Shown: positions 5,279 to 6,213 of the stretch, in pieces | Layout: every line of letters begins with the position of its first letter | Numbering within the stretch: position 1 is the first letter of the stretch | Origin: Dehalococcoidia bacterium | GTDB lineage: Bacteria; Chloroflexota; Dehalococcoidia; UBA6926 | DNA length: 6,213 bases | NCBI GenBank assembly: GCA_012271225.1 | Contig: JAAXGS010000010.1 | Coordinates: forward strand, 1 to 6,213 | Reading direction: 5' to 3' | Made by a program: the position numbers and the translations under genes | The notes under the pieces: generated by a model | The model's input: the letters and a program-made list of their open reading frames with translations, nothing else | Told to the model about the DNA's origin: nothing | Databases searched by the model: none

Positions 5279-6213
5279 TTAATCGTCGATGTAGCGGTCA
5301 AGCCGCTCATGGAGCCGCTTGTGGCGCAGGCGCTTCATGGCCATTGCCTGAATCTGGCGGACACGCTCTCGTGTCAACTCAAGCATTTTGCCGATCTCAC
5401 GAAGCGTGTACTCCTTGCCGTCCATGAGGCCAAAGCGCAGCTCCAGCACCAGGCGCTCCCGCGGGGAGAGCGAGCCGAGGACCTCCGCCATGCGCTCCCG
5501 CAGCATGGTTGCCGCGGCGAGATCCGTTGGAGATTGGTCCTCATTCTGCGCGACAAAATCGGCCAGCGTCGCGCCGTCCTCGCCAATGGGCGCGTCAATG
5601 GAGGCCGGCTGCTGACTGAACGTCAGCAACTGCTCCACCTTGTCCGTCGTCAACTCCGCCTCAGCCGCCAACTCTTCCACGGTGGCCTCTCGGCCAAGCT
5701 TCTGAAGCAGCCGCTGCCTGGTGCGCTCAACCTTTGCGGCAAGCTCGCCCACGTGCACGGGCAGGCGGATGGTGTTCCCCTGCTCAGACGCGCTGCGGGA
5801 GATTGCCTGCCGAATCCACCACGTGGCGTACGTGGAGAACCGGAAACCGCGCTTGTGGTCAAAGCGCTCGACGGCCTTCATCAGGCCGATGTTGCCCTCT
5901 TGAATCAGGTCAAACAGGGGAACTCCCCTGCTCTGATAGCGCTTGGCGATACTGACGACGAGCCGGAGGTTGGCCTCGGTCATGGTCTTGCGCGCATCGT
6001 CGCCCTGCCGGATCGTCTCCATCAGGGACTCGCGCTCCCTGGCCGGCATGTCATCCGCGCCGGCCAGCCGCATGGAGGCGCGGCGGCCCTCATCGATACG
6101 AATGCCAAGCTCCGTCTCCTGCGCCGAGGTGAGCAGCTTGCGCCGGCCAATGTCCTGCAGGTAGCCCCGCAGCGGATCGCCGAGGTTCTCCGTCTCGGCG
6201 TCGCTGCCGGCGC
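5279..6213 (-). CDS. rpoD: RpoD/SigA-family sigma-70 factor (N-terminus off the window)
   Basis: This sigma subunit directs RNA polymerase to -10/-35 promoters. There are 310 complete residues before the TAA at 5281-5279, and the reading frame stays open to the right edge. Region 1.2 is DPLRGYLQDIGRRKLL from about residue 12. Region 2 includes EANLRLVVSIAKRY (79-92), DLIQEGNIGLMKAVERFD (101-118) and the melting/-10 segment FSTYATWWIRQ (125-135). Region 3 follows, and region 4.2 is a helix-turn-helix with TRERVRQIQ near 280-288. The C-terminus is DRYIDD. Region 2.4 reads AISRSASEQGNTIRLPVH, where typical primary sigmas have AITR(A/S)IADQARTIRIPVH, so Ser138 replaces the usual Thr. Region 4.2 also departs from the usual IEAKALRKLRHP. 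Full regions 1.2-4 argue for a primary (group 1) or group 2 sigma; the missing N-terminus prevents a choice. Two hairpins follow the gene. Confidence 0.9.
   Translation of the reverse strand, partial: AGSDAETENLGDPLRGYLQDIGRRKLLTSAQETELGIRIDEGRRASMRLAGADDMPARERESLMETIRQGDDARKTMTEANLRLVVSIAKRYQSRGVPLFDLIQEGNIGLMKAVERFDHKRGFRFSTYATWWIRQAISRSASEQGNTIRLPVHVGELAAKVERTRQRLLQKLGREATVEELAAEAELTTDKVEQLLTFSQQPASIDAPIGEDGATLADFVAQNEDQSPTDLAAATMLRERMAEVLGSLSPRERLVLELRFGLMDGKEYTLREIGKMLELTRERVRQIQAMAMKRLRHKRLHERLDRYIDD

Noticed and set aside
1..6213. CRISPR array, insertion sequence, tRNA gene or phage genes
   Set aside because: No spaced repeats, transposase-like frames, cloverleaf sequences or integrase features were seen; the window is housekeeping in content.

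Overview
The window is a GC-rich, gene-dense bacterial chromosome segment in which every convincing gene lies on the minus strand. Read in the direction of transcription (high to low coordinates) the order is: the C-terminal part of an RpoD/SigA-family sigma factor (cut at the right edge), a 384-base intergenic region rich in inverted repeats, aspS (aspartyl-tRNA synthetase), tig (trigger factor), clpP, and the N-terminal part of clpX (cut at the left edge). The tig-clpP-clpX order is a very common bacterial protein-quality-control arrangement. The protein sequences (ClpP core, AspRS ending with GFAPGIDR, the sigma-A type factor) and the use of TATAAT and Shine-Dalgarno signals fit a free-living bacterium. 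Chloroflexota is my best guess from general resemblance, but the window alone cannot establish it.

Region by region: 1-665 is clpX, 744-1418 clpP (with a good Shine-Dalgarno), and 1462-2994 an unusually long trigger factor with an acidic low-complexity insert in its PPIase domain. Bases 2995-3058 hold a clear TATAAT promoter for tig. Bases 3059-4894 are aspS, carrying residues typical of a non-discriminating enzyme. Bases 4895-5278 are the sigma-factor terminator zone followed by the putative aspS leader, and 5279-6213 is the sigma factor.

How they work together: trigger factor meets nascent chains at the ribosome, ClpX unfolds rejected or tagged proteins into the ClpP chamber, AspRS charges tRNA for translation, and the sigma factor directs RNA polymerase to promoters such as the TATAAT found here. 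This is essentially a housekeeping region. The one stretch that may hold something undescribed is the intergenic region 4980-5261. It contains a tight series of inverted repeats. One of them is a perfect 10-bp stem whose 17-base loop reads, on the minus strand, like the 3' tail of 16S rRNA (anti-Shine-Dalgarno) and, on the plus strand, like an unusually long Shine-Dalgarno.
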